Origin: JABCYV01 sp035512155 | GTDB lineage: Bacteria; Acidobacteriota; Terriglobia; Terriglobales; Acidobacteriaceae | NCBI GenBank assembly: GCA_035512155.1 | Contig: DATKEN010000014.1 | Span: 178,825 to 242,824 of the forward strand | Length of the DNA stretch: 64,000 bases | Reading direction: 5' to 3' | Part shown: one piece after another, positions 1-8,821 of the stretch | Numbering within the stretch: the first letter of the stretch is position 1 | How the letters are laid out: every line of letters begins with the position of its first letter | The notes under the pieces: model-generated | Seen by the model: only the letters and a program-made list of their open reading frames with translations | Told to the model about the DNA's origin: nothing | The model's database searches: none | Position numbers and translations under genes: made by a program

Positions 1-237
1 GATTGCCACCAGCACCTCGGCCAGTCCCTCTGCGGAAGCCGGTTTGATGTCAACCACACTCCAGGTCACCGAGGAATCGTAACCGAACATCTGCTGCATA
101 AAGGCATTGACGGTCTCTTCCGAAGGAAGCTTCGCGCTGGCGGTCTTAGCTGCTGGCGGTGGCGCAGACTTCTGTTGTGCGGAAGCGATGCAAGGGAGCA
201 GAAGAATGGCAAGCAAACCTATCCGAAAACGATGCAT
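1..237 (-). CDS. Secreted protein, N-terminal part, possibly thioredoxin/DsbA-like (cut by window edge)
   Basis: The ATG ending at 237 is preceded by a good ribosome binding site (AAAGGA, about 5 bases upstream) and opens an uninterrupted frame to the window edge. The first 22 or so residues form a signal peptide (basic start, hydrophobic core, ending near ASA), so the product is exported. The remaining ~55 residues begin with a Pro/Ala-rich linker and then a segment resembling the N-terminal extension of secreted thioredoxin-fold proteins in Acidobacteria. The CxxC that would prove this lies outside the window, so the family call is a guess; export is well supported. Confidence 0.6.
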   Translation of the reverse strand, partial: MHRFRIGLLAILLLPCIASAQQKSAPPPAAKTASAKLPSEETVNAFMQQMFGYDSSVTWSVVDIKPASAEGLAEVLVAI

Positions 238-263
238 GAGTTCCTTTCTTGTAACGCATGAGT

Positions 264-1904
264 CTACACGTCTAGCTTCGCGGCAATGGGGAAACGGCGT
301 CCGTAGCCGAAAGCCTTTGCGGAAATCTTGATTCCAGGAGCAGCTTGCTGGCGCTTGTACTCAGCGGAGTTCACCATATGAATTACCCGCCGCACCACCA
401 CGATGTCAAACCCTCGATCGGCGGCAATCTGCTCGGCGGTGCGCGATTCTTCTACGTAATCTTCCAGGATTGCGTCCAGAACCTCGTAGGGGGGGAGAAC
501 GTCACTGTCTTTCTGGTCGGGGCGCAGCTCGGCAGAGGGCGGCTTTTCCAAGCTGGCTTGCGGGATTGCAGCTCGCCTCGAATTGACATAGTGGCTGAGA
601 CGGTAGACCAGAGTTTTGGGCACGTCGGAGATCACCGCTAAACCTCCCACCATGTCGCCGTATAGCGTGCAGTAACCCACTCCCAATTCGCTCTTATTTC
701 CGGTACTCAGCACGATTGCGCCAAATTTATTGGAGAGCGCCATCAGCAGCGTACCGCGGGTGCGGGACTGAATATTTTCCTCAGTGACGTCCTCCTGACG
801 GCCAGCGAAGACTTTCTCCAGGGTCTTGCGGTAGCTCTCGAAAATTTCAGCGATGCCTAGCACTTCGAAACGAATTCCCAGATTCCGGGCAAGGGCTTGT
901 GCATCGTTAATCGATCCCGGCGACGAATACGGACCGGGCATCCCCACGCCGATCACATTTTCAGACCCGACCGCGTCAACCGCAATCGTGGCTGTCAGGG
1001 CGGAGTCGATGCCTCCACTCAAACCTACGATCACTTGTTTAAAGCCGCACTTGCGGACGTAATCCCGTGTTCCCAAGACCAGTGCCGCGTAGGCGCTGGC
1101 TTCTTCGCTTGCGATCTGCTCGTGGACTTCTCCTGTGAGTTGATTGGAGTCAAAATAAATCAGGTCCTCTTCGAAGGACTTGCCCTGCGCGATCACCTTC
1201 CCTTTGGGATCTAGAACCAGGCTGGACCCGTCAAACACTAAACTGTCATTGCCCCCGACCTGATTGACCATAACCACGGGGACGTCGTAATTGCGGGCGA
1301 TCGTGGCCAGCATTTCAAGGCGAAGCTCACGCTTTCCCAGCCAGAATGGCGACGCCGAAATGTTCAGCATGAAATTGCCGCCGGCCTGAATCAGCGCTTC
1401 GACGGGGTCGAAGGTGTAAAGTCGTCTGTTCCAGAAGTGTTTGTCGTTCCAGGCGTCCTCGCAGATGGTGAGCGCCATCTGCTTGCCGCAGAAGGGGAAC
1501 AGTTTCTGGCTTTTTGCCGGCGCGAAATTGCGCATTTCGTCGAAGACGTCGTAGGTAGGCAACAGCATCTTGGACTGCAGAAACGCCACCTTGCCGTCCC
1601 GAAGCAGAGCAGCGGAGTTCATCACCGACTTGCCGGTCTCGGCCTCGGCCGGAGTCACGAGCCCGCAGATGACGGCGATGCCACGGGTTTCTACGGCGAT
1701 TTTCTCGACTGTCTCCCGATTGTGAGCGACAAAGGATGCGCGTTCCACCAGATCACGGGGCGGGTAACCGCAGACGGAGAGTTCAGGGAATAGCACGAGA
1801 CCGGCACCCCCACTCTGCGCCCGGTGAGCGAAATCAACGATCTTAGCGGCGTTACCGCTGAAATCCCCCACCGTGGGATTGATCTGACCCAGTGCGATCT
1901 TCAC
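264..1904 (-). CDS. nadE: Glutamine-dependent NAD+ synthetase
   Basis: Cytosolic enzyme that makes NAD+ from deamido-NAD+, ATP and glutamine, the last step of NAD synthesis. It has the two-domain architecture. An N-terminal nitrilase-fold amidase (about residues 1-250) shows the catalytic triad Glu41, Lys112 and Cys148 (in TICEDAW). A C-terminal synthetase domain carries the ATP-pyrophosphatase loop SGGIDS at 296-301. At 546 residues it has the usual length of the two-domain form. The ATG at 1904 is preceded by AGAGG. It lies between two genes for secreted proteins with no obvious pathway partner. Confidence 0.96.
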   Translation of the reverse strand: MKIALGQINPTVGDFSGNAAKIVDFAHRAQSGGAGLVLFPELSVCGYPPRDLVERASFVAHNRETVEKIAVETRGIAVICGLVTPAEAETGKSVMNSAALLRDGKVAFLQSKMLLPTYDVFDEMRNFAPAKSQKLFPFCGKQMALTICEDAWNDKHFWNRRLYTFDPVEALIQAGGNFMLNISASPFWLGKRELRLEMLATIARNYDVPVVMVNQVGGNDSLVFDGSSLVLDPKGKVIAQGKSFEEDLIYFDSNQLTGEVHEQIASEEASAYAALVLGTRDYVRKCGFKQVIVGLSGGIDSALTATIAVDAVGSENVIGVGMPGPYSSPGSINDAQALARNLGIRFEVLGIAEIFESYRKTLEKVFAGRQEDVTEENIQSRTRGTLLMALSNKFGAIVLSTGNKSELGVGYCTLYGDMVGGLAVISDVPKTLVYRLSHYVNSRRAAIPQASLEKPPSAELRPDQKDSDVLPPYEVLDAILEDYVEESRTAEQIAADRGFDIVVVRRVIHMVNSAEYKRQQAAPGIKISAKAFGYGRRFPIAAKLDV

Positions 1905-1980
1905 CTCTTCAGTGTAAAGCGGCGGTGCGTGGGAGCCAAGTCGAGCGCGGAGTACATATCAGAACAGTTTGCAGAACAAG

Positions 1981-2982
1981 CTAGTTCGGTGGTCCACCTG
2001 GGTCGAGCGGAGGCGGAGGAGGCGCGGGTGTCGGCCTCTTGCTGACAGTGGTCGTAGACGAGGTGTCCGTCGGTACCTCACCGGGACGGCGCAAAGTCGG
2101 GGCGCCCGCTGGGTGGGCTTCGGGCTGATCAGGTCCTTTAGCAACCGTGGGCTGCGGCGCCAGAATTACTTCTTTATCGGTGCGGACAAGCTTTTCGCCA
2201 TTTACTTTTATGGTCTCAACCCGAATCACCTCGTCACCCACTAGGCGCACGAAGTGTACGTCTTGCGGCGGCTCGCCATAAATCCAATCTTCGTACTCAG
2301 TTTCGCCATCTTTCTCGCGAATCTTTTTCGCCGGCCGACCCTTGGCGTAAATCACCATCTCCCGATTCATGCCTACCAGGACGTTATGGTTCTTGATCGC
2401 TTCCTTCACATTCGGCGGGACGGTCTCTAGATAAGCCTCCGCCGCAGATTTAGCATTGAAGTCGAACACAGGTCGCAGCAGGTCCTTGAGCTGCTGTGGG
2501 TTTAAATCTGGAACATAGCGGTCGAACACCAGGTCCACGAAAGACCCGCGCGGATTGGCGTTGGGGTCGCTGGGCGCGATCGGTCTCGTACCCCCCATCC
2601 CTCCCACTTCAATGTGCTGATACCACTTCTGTTTCTTGATGGGGCCGCCATTGATCTCAAAGTGGATCCGATCATCTTTGATCAGAATCGAGGTGATACG
2701 CGCCTGGTCTCCTGGCTTAGCGGAGGGTCCCCACATGGCCATTAATCGCTCGAGTTCGGGTCCATCGGGCAAAATCTTCCCATTCTTCAAGGTGAGACCG
2801 GTTTTGCCCATGGGGAACGGTGAGCGCACGTACACTAACTCGGCATTAAAGGTGCGAATCAGATCCATCCGGGTTTGCTTGGAGAGGCGCGGCGCCGCGG
2901 AAGATTTTGGGTCGTCGGCAGTTAAAGCGGCCAGGGACACTAGAAGAAAAGAGACGAGAAGCGGAAGGCAACGTGACTTCAT
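1981..2982 (-). CDS. Secreted protein of unknown function with Pro-rich C-terminus
   Basis: I do not recognise the family. An upstream in-frame start exists, but the ATG at 2982 gives a clean signal peptide (MKSRCLPLLVSFLLVSLAAL) and is preferred, giving 333 residues. The central ~230 residues are a mixed, soluble-looking domain rich in charged residues. The last ~50 are a Pro/Thr/Ser-rich low-complexity tail ending in a polyproline run. It is transcribed divergently from the serine hydrolase starting at 3045, so the ~60 bases between the two starts must hold both promoters. Likely periplasmic or surface-attached. Confidence 0.65.
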   Translation of the reverse strand: MKSRCLPLLVSFLLVSLAALTADDPKSSAAPRLSKQTRMDLIRTFNAELVYVRSPFPMGKTGLTLKNGKILPDGPELERLMAMWGPSAKPGDQARITSILIKDDRIHFEINGGPIKKQKWYQHIEVGGMGGTRPIAPSDPNANPRGSFVDLVFDRYVPDLNPQQLKDLLRPVFDFNAKSAAEAYLETVPPNVKEAIKNHNVLVGMNREMVIYAKGRPAKKIREKDGETEYEDWIYGEPPQDVHFVRLVGDEVIRVETIKVNGEKLVRTDKEVILAPQPTVAKGPDQPEAHPAGAPTLRRPGEVPTDTSSTTTVSKRPTPAPPPPPLDPGGPPN

Positions 2983-3044
2983 CGGACACCCCGGGCCGAT
3001 AACGCTTTCATTATAGCGCCGTCTGAGTGGTAGAGAGTGCGAAT

Positions 3045-4253
3045 ATGGCATCGACCACTGGTCCCTCGCATCCACTTCCTGCCCATCGAGCTAAGGGGAA
3101 TAGCTCGGCCAAAAGTCTCCGGTTAATTGTTCTCGTCTTAGCCGCTATAGCGTTTGGCCCGAATCTTCGCGCTCAAAACCGTCTGGCCCAGAATACGAAG
3201 GATGAGGGCAACTCAGAAACCAAGCCGGATGACTGGCCCACGGTTAGCGCCAACTCCGCCGGAATTTCCGGCGACCGTCTGCAGGCAATGGAAGGCTTGG
3301 CCCGTTCCGGAGAACTCAAGAAAATCGGCAGCGTTCTGATTGCCAGGCATGGGAAGCTGGCTTACGAGGCATATTTTGACGGCGACGCCGGGACTATGCG
3401 AAACACTCGCTCAGCCACCAAGACCATCACCAGTATGCTCGTTGGCATTGCCATCGACAAAGGCAGTTTACCTGGCGTCGACGCTCCGATCTTGCCGTTC
3501 TTTCCCGACAAACAGCCTCTGCAGAATCCCGATCCGCGCAAGGCGAAAATTACGGTTGAGGACTTCCTCACCATGAGTTCCCTGCTGGAATGCGATGACA
3601 ACAACGATTTTTCGCGTGGGAATGAAGAACGCATGTACTTGATCGAAGATTGGATCAAGTTCACCCTCGATCTTCCGATTCGAGGATTCCCGTCGTTTTC
3701 CAACAAGCCGCAAAATTCCCCATACGGCCGCAGCTTCAGTTATTGCACCGCCGGCGTCAGCACCTTAGGAGGAGTCCTTGAGCGAGCAACCAAAATGCCA
3801 GTGCCCGACTTCGCCATGAAGAACTTGTTTGCTCCGCTCGGAATCCAAAAAGTGGGATGGACCCTATCTCCCATGGGCATGGCTCAGACCGGAGGAGGAC
3901 TAAGTCTTCGCAGTAAAGACCTGCTAAAGCTGGGTCAGTTGTATTTGAACGGAGGCGTTTGGAACGGCACCCGGGTCGTCTCCGAACGGTGGGTGAAAAC
4001 CTCCACGCAGCCGCATGCCCGTGTCGACGAAAACACGGAATACGGATATCTCTGGTGGCTGAAGCGATTCAAGTCAGGGGAGAAGAATTTCCCTGCTTAT
4101 TGCATGTTGGGCAATGGCGGGAACAAGGTCGCCGTGTTTCCAGATCTTGACATGGTAGTTGTCATTACCAGCACCAACTACAGCACCCGTGGCATGCACG
4201 AACAGACCGATCGAATGTTAACGGATTTCATCTTGCCGTCGGTCGCGCCGTAG
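3045..4253 (+). CDS. Exported serine hydrolase of the class C beta-lactamase/esterase fold
   Basis: A hydrophobic segment (about residues 24-44 from this ATG) acts as signal peptide or anchor, followed by a beta-lactamase-related domain. The nucleophile motif SxxK is seen as SATK (Ser123, Lys126). The second motif, normally YxN, reads YCT, and the third (HxG/KTG position) appears as GNGGN. This points to an esterase or peptidase-like member, not a true beta-lactamase. A GTG 18 bases upstream is an alternative start. It is divergent from the secreted protein ending at 2982 and convergent with the GHMP kinase. The substrate cannot be told from sequence. Confidence 0.82.
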   Translation: MASTTGPSHPLPAHRAKGNSSAKSLRLIVLVLAAIAFGPNLRAQNRLAQNTKDEGNSETKPDDWPTVSANSAGISGDRLQAMEGLARSGELKKIGSVLIARHGKLAYEAYFDGDAGTMRNTRSATKTITSMLVGIAIDKGSLPGVDAPILPFFPDKQPLQNPDPRKAKITVEDFLTMSSLLECDDNNDFSRGNEERMYLIEDWIKFTLDLPIRGFPSFSNKPQNSPYGRSFSYCTAGVSTLGGVLERATKMPVPDFAMKNLFAPLGIQKVGWTLSPMGMAQTGGGLSLRSKDLLKLGQLYLNGGVWNGTRVVSERWVKTSTQPHARVDENTEYGYLWWLKRFKSGEKNFPAYCMLGNGGNKVAVFPDLDMVVVITSTNYSTRGMHEQTDRMLTDFILPSVAP

Positions 4254-4331
4254 ATTTGCTCCGTGTGGCGGTGATCAAAGCGCAGCGACCGCCGGCGCTA
4301 GGGACTCAGGACTGCGTTCGGAATGACAACC

Positions 4332-5366
4332 TCACTCGGTTGAAATCCTCAGGCCGTCGCGGGCCACTTGCAGCGGAAGGACGCGTCCGCCGTTGTCCCC
4401 GATGGCGGTCGCCACACGGCTAGCGGCCCCTTTTTCCACCAGGAATATCACACAGCCACCACCACCAGCTCCGCACGCCTTTGCGCCGCGTCCGCCGTGC
4501 TTGGCAGCTACCGCGATTAATTTGTCGATCAGCGGAGTAGTGATGCCCGGTGCATTGGTGCGGCGGAGCTTCCATTCTTCGCGCAGCAACCGTCCGACTT
4601 CATCCCAATCGGCATGAAGCAGGGCCTGGTGCATGACGCGGGCCACTTCCACAATGCGTTCGAAGTTACGAAATACGCGTTTATCTCCATCAATGTGAGC
4701 CTTGAAGACCTCCCAGTTATTGATGCCGGACTTACGCGGAGCCCCGGTATAGGCCAGCACGAAACGCGACTCAATCTCTTCCGGCATGACTGGAATGGCC
4801 TCGCGGTGGATGCCATCGGCATCGAGATGAATGGAGCTGGCGCCACCATAAAGTGCCGGATAGTAATCCTGGCATCCTGTGGGTACCTGGATGATCTGGG
4901 ATTCGACGTTCTGGGCGATCACACGCATCTGTTCGAGGGTCAGATTGCGGTCGGTGAAACGGGCCAAAGCCGCGGTCGTAGCAATCATCAGCGCCGATGA
5001 TCCCGATATGCCCGCTCCGGCCGGCGATTCGGAGTCGGTCTCGATGAGCAGGCCTTCTTTGGGCGCGAAAAATTGCAGCAGGCGCGCGGCCAACGGCAGG
5101 CGAAACCGGCGCGCCGCGCGCAATTCCTCGAAGTTCGGGAATTCCTCTTCGCGTCTGGTGTCGAGCGAGCGCAAATGGAGGCGCTTCCCTTTTAACGGAG
5201 TGATGCGGCAGGTAGTTAGAATGTTCACCGCAAAATTCAGGGTGAGTGCGCCGGGATGGAACAGATAGAGCGGCCACAGGTCGACGGTTCCGCCAGCCAG
5301 GTCGGCACGACAGGGGGCCTGCGCCATAATGGCCGGTCCGCTCTGGCTGTAGGCCGCCTGCCGCAT
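4332..5366 (-). CDS. GHMP-family small-molecule kinase (sugar kinase, HddA/glucuronokinase type)
   Basis: ATP-dependent kinase of the galactokinase/homoserine/mevalonate/phosphomevalonate superfamily. The ATP loop PAGAGISGSSAL sits mid-protein and the C-terminal glycine-rich motif ACGAGGGGC is near residue 310. The opening APCRADLAGG with DLWPLY resembles sugar 1-kinases such as D-glycero-D-manno-heptose 7-phosphate kinase, so a sugar substrate is inferred. The start is uncertain: an upstream TTG (5396), this ATG, or the ATG at 5327 directly before the conserved segment are all possible, and none has a strong ribosome site. No sugar nucleotidyltransferase partner is nearby. Confidence 0.8.
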   Translation of the reverse strand: MRQAAYSQSGPAIMAQAPCRADLAGGTVDLWPLYLFHPGALTLNFAVNILTTCRITPLKGKRLHLRSLDTRREEEFPNFEELRAARRFRLPLAARLLQFFAPKEGLLIETDSESPAGAGISGSSALMIATTAALARFTDRNLTLEQMRVIAQNVESQIIQVPTGCQDYYPALYGGASSIHLDADGIHREAIPVMPEEIESRFVLAYTGAPRKSGINNWEVFKAHIDGDKRVFRNFERIVEVARVMHQALLHADWDEVGRLLREEWKLRRTNAPGITTPLIDKLIAVAAKHGGRGAKACGAGGGGCVIFLVEKGAASRVATAIGDNGGRVLPLQVARDGLRISTE

Positions 5367-5538
5367 GGTCGGCCATTCTACACGGTAACCACTCAAGGCA
5401 AGAGGGACCGTCGTCGATCAGAAGCAATCGTTGACAATGAACGCCCTTTGGCGCACACTCGGCCCATGCACGGCTTTGCCGCTTCCAGCCGAGCGGCAGC
5501 GACTCTTAAGACATTGCAGTTACTGGAGTCGTCCAAGA

Positions 5539-6927
5539 ATGGCTCATTCTCCACTTCAAGGTCCCGAGTTCCCCGCAGTGGCCGAACCACCCGTAATACC
5601 CCAACTCGATAGTCCGACTTCAGCCCAGGTCGCCGCAGCACGCGACGACGCCGATGCGATCTTCTTGGCTTTAGGGGACTTCATCACCGGCACGCAAGAC
5701 GTTGATGTGATTCTTGGTGCGATCGCCGAAGCTGCTCAGCGTCTTACTCAATCGGGCGGGGTGGCCATTGCTATGCGACGCAACGAGGTTGTTGTCTGCC
5801 TGGGCAGAAGCGGTGAAATGGCTCCGCCGCTCGGTACCCGACTCGGTGTTGACTCCGGTATCTCCGGCGAGTGCCTGCGCACCGGAAACACGTTGCGGTG
5901 CGACGACGCCAGCAAAGACTATCGTGCGGATCAGGAAGTTTGCCGGAAGCTCGGACTGCGATCCATCGCCGCCGTGCCTATGCGTCAAGGAGCCCAAACC
6001 GTCGGGATCCTGGAAGCATTCTCCAGCCAGCGCTGCGCATTTGCGGAAGAACACATGGATTTCCTGACGCGTCTGGCGAGGCTCGCGGAGGTAGCGGCGT
6101 TTGAATCAGGGGAGGAACTTCAGTCCGAGCCCACTTCCCACGGGCGAGCGGACTTGGATTCGACGCCGCCCTTGAGCCACGTCCGCAGCAAGGTCCCGAT
6201 GCCTCCGCACAGGACCCTGCAGAGTGAGCACAGGCAATATTACCGGGTCGCGGCCGTCGTTGTGGCGATGTTATCTCTGTTTTCGGTGGTTGGGTGGAGA
6301 ATGCGACGTAATTCAGGGGGTGGAATCCCCCGCAGCGGACCTCTACCTACGACCGCATTGCCCGCGCCCGCGATGCCTCAGGCCGAAACTGCAGAGGTTT
6401 TGTCAATGGTGGCGCCCGCCACGAAGCCCAACCCGGCGCATTCCCGAACCGACGTCGGCACTGCGAGGCCGCTGGACACAATCCAGCGAGCCAGCAAAAC
6501 GGAAGCGGCGCCGGTTGCAACTTCCCACAACGAGGCGCCGGATTCGGCAGAGCATTCCTACCCTCCCGTTGCACGCCCCGCTACCGACGCCACCGAACTA
6601 GTAAGCCTGCTCTCGGTGCCGGCCACATTACCCCAGTTCGCAGCCCCGGTTTCGCAGGGATTCTCGGGTGGCGCTCTAGCTCACAAGGTGCAACCGATCT
6701 ATCCGCGTCAGGCGATCACCCTTCGTCTCGAAGGATCTGTACATCTCCAAGCGACGGTTACAGAGAACGGAGTGGTTCGCGACCTTAAAGTGACGAGCGG
6801 GCATCCAATGCTGGCTCGGGCCGCAATGCAAGCCGTGAATCAGTGGCGTTACCGTCCGTTTATGCTGAACGGTAAACCGATACAGCAACAGGTCAACATT
6901 TCGATCGACTTCAAGGCGCCACGGTGA
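5539..6927 (+). CDS. GAF-domain/transmembrane/TonB C-terminal fusion protein
   Basis: An unusual architecture. A GAF sensor domain (about residues 30-190) is followed by a linker and one transmembrane helix (about residues 235-255, VAAVVVAMLSLFSVVGW). Then comes a ~150-residue Pro/Ala/Thr-rich extended region and a TonB C-terminal domain (last ~90 residues, with QPIYPRQA and AVNQWRYRPF). The topology places GAF in the cytoplasm and the TonB domain in the periplasm, so a cytoplasmic signal could modulate energy coupling or periplasmic binding; this is inference. The frame continues upstream to 5431, but the ATG at 5539 with GGAG upstream fits better. No ExbB/ExbD genes are adjacent. Confidence 0.8.
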   Translation: MAHSPLQGPEFPAVAEPPVIPQLDSPTSAQVAAARDDADAIFLALGDFITGTQDVDVILGAIAEAAQRLTQSGGVAIAMRRNEVVVCLGRSGEMAPPLGTRLGVDSGISGECLRTGNTLRCDDASKDYRADQEVCRKLGLRSIAAVPMRQGAQTVGILEAFSSQRCAFAEEHMDFLTRLARLAEVAAFESGEELQSEPTSHGRADLDSTPPLSHVRSKVPMPPHRTLQSEHRQYYRVAAVVVAMLSLFSVVGWRMRRNSGGGIPRSGPLPTTALPAPAMPQAETAEVLSMVAPATKPNPAHSRTDVGTARPLDTIQRASKTEAAPVATSHNEAPDSAEHSYPPVARPATDATELVSLLSVPATLPQFAAPVSQGFSGGALAHKVQPIYPRQAITLRLEGSVHLQATVTENGVVRDLKVTSGHPMLARAAMQAVNQWRYRPFMLNGKPIQQQVNISIDFKAPR

Positions 6928-6981
6928 GGGAAATGGTGGCCCAGACTTTCATAGGAGTAGGAACGATCTGACTCGTGTCTT

Positions 6982-7542
6982 TCAGGAAAGATTGAGCGCC
7001 CGCCGCAGCGTCCCGCGCTCTTTCTGGATTTTTTCCTGCAGCAGGGTGATGGCGTAGATCAACTGTTCGGGCCGCGGAGGGCAGCCAGGGACGTACACAT
7101 CCACCGGAATAACTTGGTTCACGCTCTGCACCAGAGCGTAATTATTAAAAACTCCACCGGAAGTTGCGCAGGCTCCCATCGAGATCACCCACTTGGGTTC
7201 CGGCATTTGCTCCCAAAGCTGACGGATTACCGGGGCCATCTTGTTTGAAACCCGGCCGGCGATAATGATCAGGTCCGATTGCCGGGGCGACGGCCGGAAG
7301 ACTTCCGCGCCAAAACGCGCAATGTCGAAGCGGGAGGCGCCCATGGACATCATCTCAATAGCGCAGCAGGCTAGGCCAAAGCTCATCGGCCAAATCGAGT
7401 TCTTGCGCATCCAATTGATGGCAGAATCCATCGTAGTAAGCACCACTCCTTCGGGCGTGGGATTCCCGAAGGTAAGTTCCTTGACTACTTTCTTTCCGTT
7501 TTCGGTGGTGACGTAGGTCCCGAAGCTCTGCTCGCGAGGCAT
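6982..7542 (-). CDS. nuoB: NADH-quinone oxidoreductase subunit B
   Basis: Peripheral-arm subunit of respiratory complex I that holds cluster N2, the last iron-sulfur cluster before quinone. The four ligand cysteines are present: Cys59 and Cys60 (LACCAIEM), Cys125 (MGACATSGG) and Cys154 (PGCPPRPE). At 186 residues it is a normal length. The gene stands alone: no nuoA, nuoC or other complex I gene flanks it. It is therefore either a second copy or part of a dispersed nuo set. Confidence 0.95.
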   Translation of the reverse strand: MPREQSFGTYVTTENGKKVVKELTFGNPTPEGVVLTTMDSAINWMRKNSIWPMSFGLACCAIEMMSMGASRFDIARFGAEVFRPSPRQSDLIIIAGRVSNKMAPVIRQLWEQMPEPKWVISMGACATSGGVFNNYALVQSVNQVIPVDVYVPGCPPRPEQLIYAITLLQEKIQKERGTLRRALNLS

Positions 7543-7647
7543 AACATTTCTATTCTAAACTAGAAAGTAACGGGGACGAGGCAGTTGTCGCTCCCGCAAC
7601 CATTATTTTTGGGTCTCCTCTTCTGCGTCTTCGGTGGTTGAGTTGTC

Positions 7648-8670
7648 CTACACAGTCAGAACGATCTTGCCGAACATCTGACTCTTCTCCATCTGTTCGT
7701 GCGCCGCGCGTACCTCCTTCAACGGAGACACGCGATCCACAACCGGCTTGAGGCGTCCAGCGAAAACGTGCCCCAATACTTCGTAGAGCTCGCCCATGGT
7801 TCCCATGTAGGAGCCAAGGATAGAAAGCTGGCGCGAATAGACGAAGCGCAAGTCTAGCGCAGCCTGTGGCCCGGTGGTCGCGCCACAAGTGACCAGCGTA
7901 CCCGCCGGTTTCAGCGACTTTACACTTTCGTCCCAGGTAGCTGGACCCACGTGCTCGACCACAATGTCCACGCCTTCTTTGCTCGTAATTTTCCTTACTT
8001 CCTCGGAAATCTTCTGTTGGTAGTGATTGATGCCGAAGTCCGCGCCGAGCGCGCGCGCCTTTTCCAGCTTCTTCTCATCTCCCGCTGTGGTAATCACGCG
8101 CGCCTGGAAAAGTTCGGCGATCTGAATCGCAGCAATCCCGACTCCGGAGCTGGCGCCCAGAACCAGTACTGTCTGTCCCGGACGAATTCCGGCGCGTCCG
8201 ACCAACATGTGCCAAGCGGTCAAGAAGACAAGCGGCACACTCGCAGCCTCGTTGAACCCCAGATTGTCGGGAATCGGAATGACGTTGACCGCGGGCACGG
8301 CCATCAATTCGCAATTCCCGCCGTCCACACGATTGCCGAGTACGGTGAACTCAGGGCACTGGTTCTGCAGTCCGGCTACGCATTTCGAACAGTGATTGCA
8401 AAAGTGCATAGGCGCCAGCAGCACGCGCTGCCCCGGTTTGAAGCCGCTGACGTATTCACCAACCTCAACGATCTCCCCGGCAACGTCGCTTCCCAGGATG
8501 TGCGGCAGGTTCACACCGGGCAGTCCCTTGCGCACCCAGATATCAAGATGGTTCAGGGCGCAGGCTCTGATGCGGACCAGCACTTGGTCTTTCCGCGGCT
8601 TTGGGTCGGGGACATTTTTGTAGCGAAGAACCTCTGGCCCGCCGAATTCGTGAATGCGGACGGCTTTCAT
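7648..8670 (-). CDS. Zinc-type medium-chain dehydrogenase/reductase (alcohol dehydrogenase or quinone reductase-like)
   Basis: NAD(P)H-dependent oxidoreductase of the MDR superfamily, about 340 residues. The N-terminal GroES-like domain starts MKAVRIHEFGGPEVL, followed by a structural-zinc lobe with four cysteines (CNHCSKCVAGLQNQC). A Rossmann domain follows with VLGASSGVGIAAIQ. The ATG at 8670 has GGAGG immediately upstream, so the longer frame to 8748 is rejected. A 22-bp tandem repeat lies 29-72 bases upstream of the start and may affect expression. Substrate unknown. Confidence 0.88.
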   Translation of the reverse strand: MKAVRIHEFGGPEVLRYKNVPDPKPRKDQVLVRIRACALNHLDIWVRKGLPGVNLPHILGSDVAGEIVEVGEYVSGFKPGQRVLLAPMHFCNHCSKCVAGLQNQCPEFTVLGNRVDGGNCELMAVPAVNVIPIPDNLGFNEAASVPLVFLTAWHMLVGRAGIRPGQTVLVLGASSGVGIAAIQIAELFQARVITTAGDEKKLEKARALGADFGINHYQQKISEEVRKITSKEGVDIVVEHVGPATWDESVKSLKPAGTLVTCGATTGPQAALDLRFVYSRQLSILGSYMGTMGELYEVLGHVFAGRLKPVVDRVSPLKEVRAAHEQMEKSQMFGKIVLTV

Positions 8671-8698
8671 GAATCCTCCAACAGGAGAAACTACCACA

Positions 8699-8742
8699 CG
8701 CCTGGCACAGATTCCCGTTACGCCTGGCACAGATTCCCGTTT
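8699..8742. repeat. Two tandem copies of a 22-bp unit
   Basis: The unit CGCCTGGCACAGATTCCCGT occurs at 8699 and again at 8721, exactly 22 bases later; 21 consecutive bases match between the copies. The array sits in the leader/promoter region of the leftward dehydrogenase gene starting at 8670 and about 80 bases before the tRNA-like gene at 8822. A 22-bp period is about two helical turns, which would suit a duplicated operator; a recent slippage duplication is the simpler explanation. Confidence 0.85.
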
Positions 8743-8821
8743 CGACACACCTGCGCTGTTCGCCCATCACAGACAATTCCGCGATTCTCAAACTAACTTC
8801 TCACTCGACGAGCTGTTGTCT

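Noticed and set aside
4254..4331. Hairpin GGCGGT/ACCGCC between the convergent hydrolase and GHMP kinase genes
   Set aside because: Only six pairs with a 15-base loop and no T run; not convincing as a terminator.
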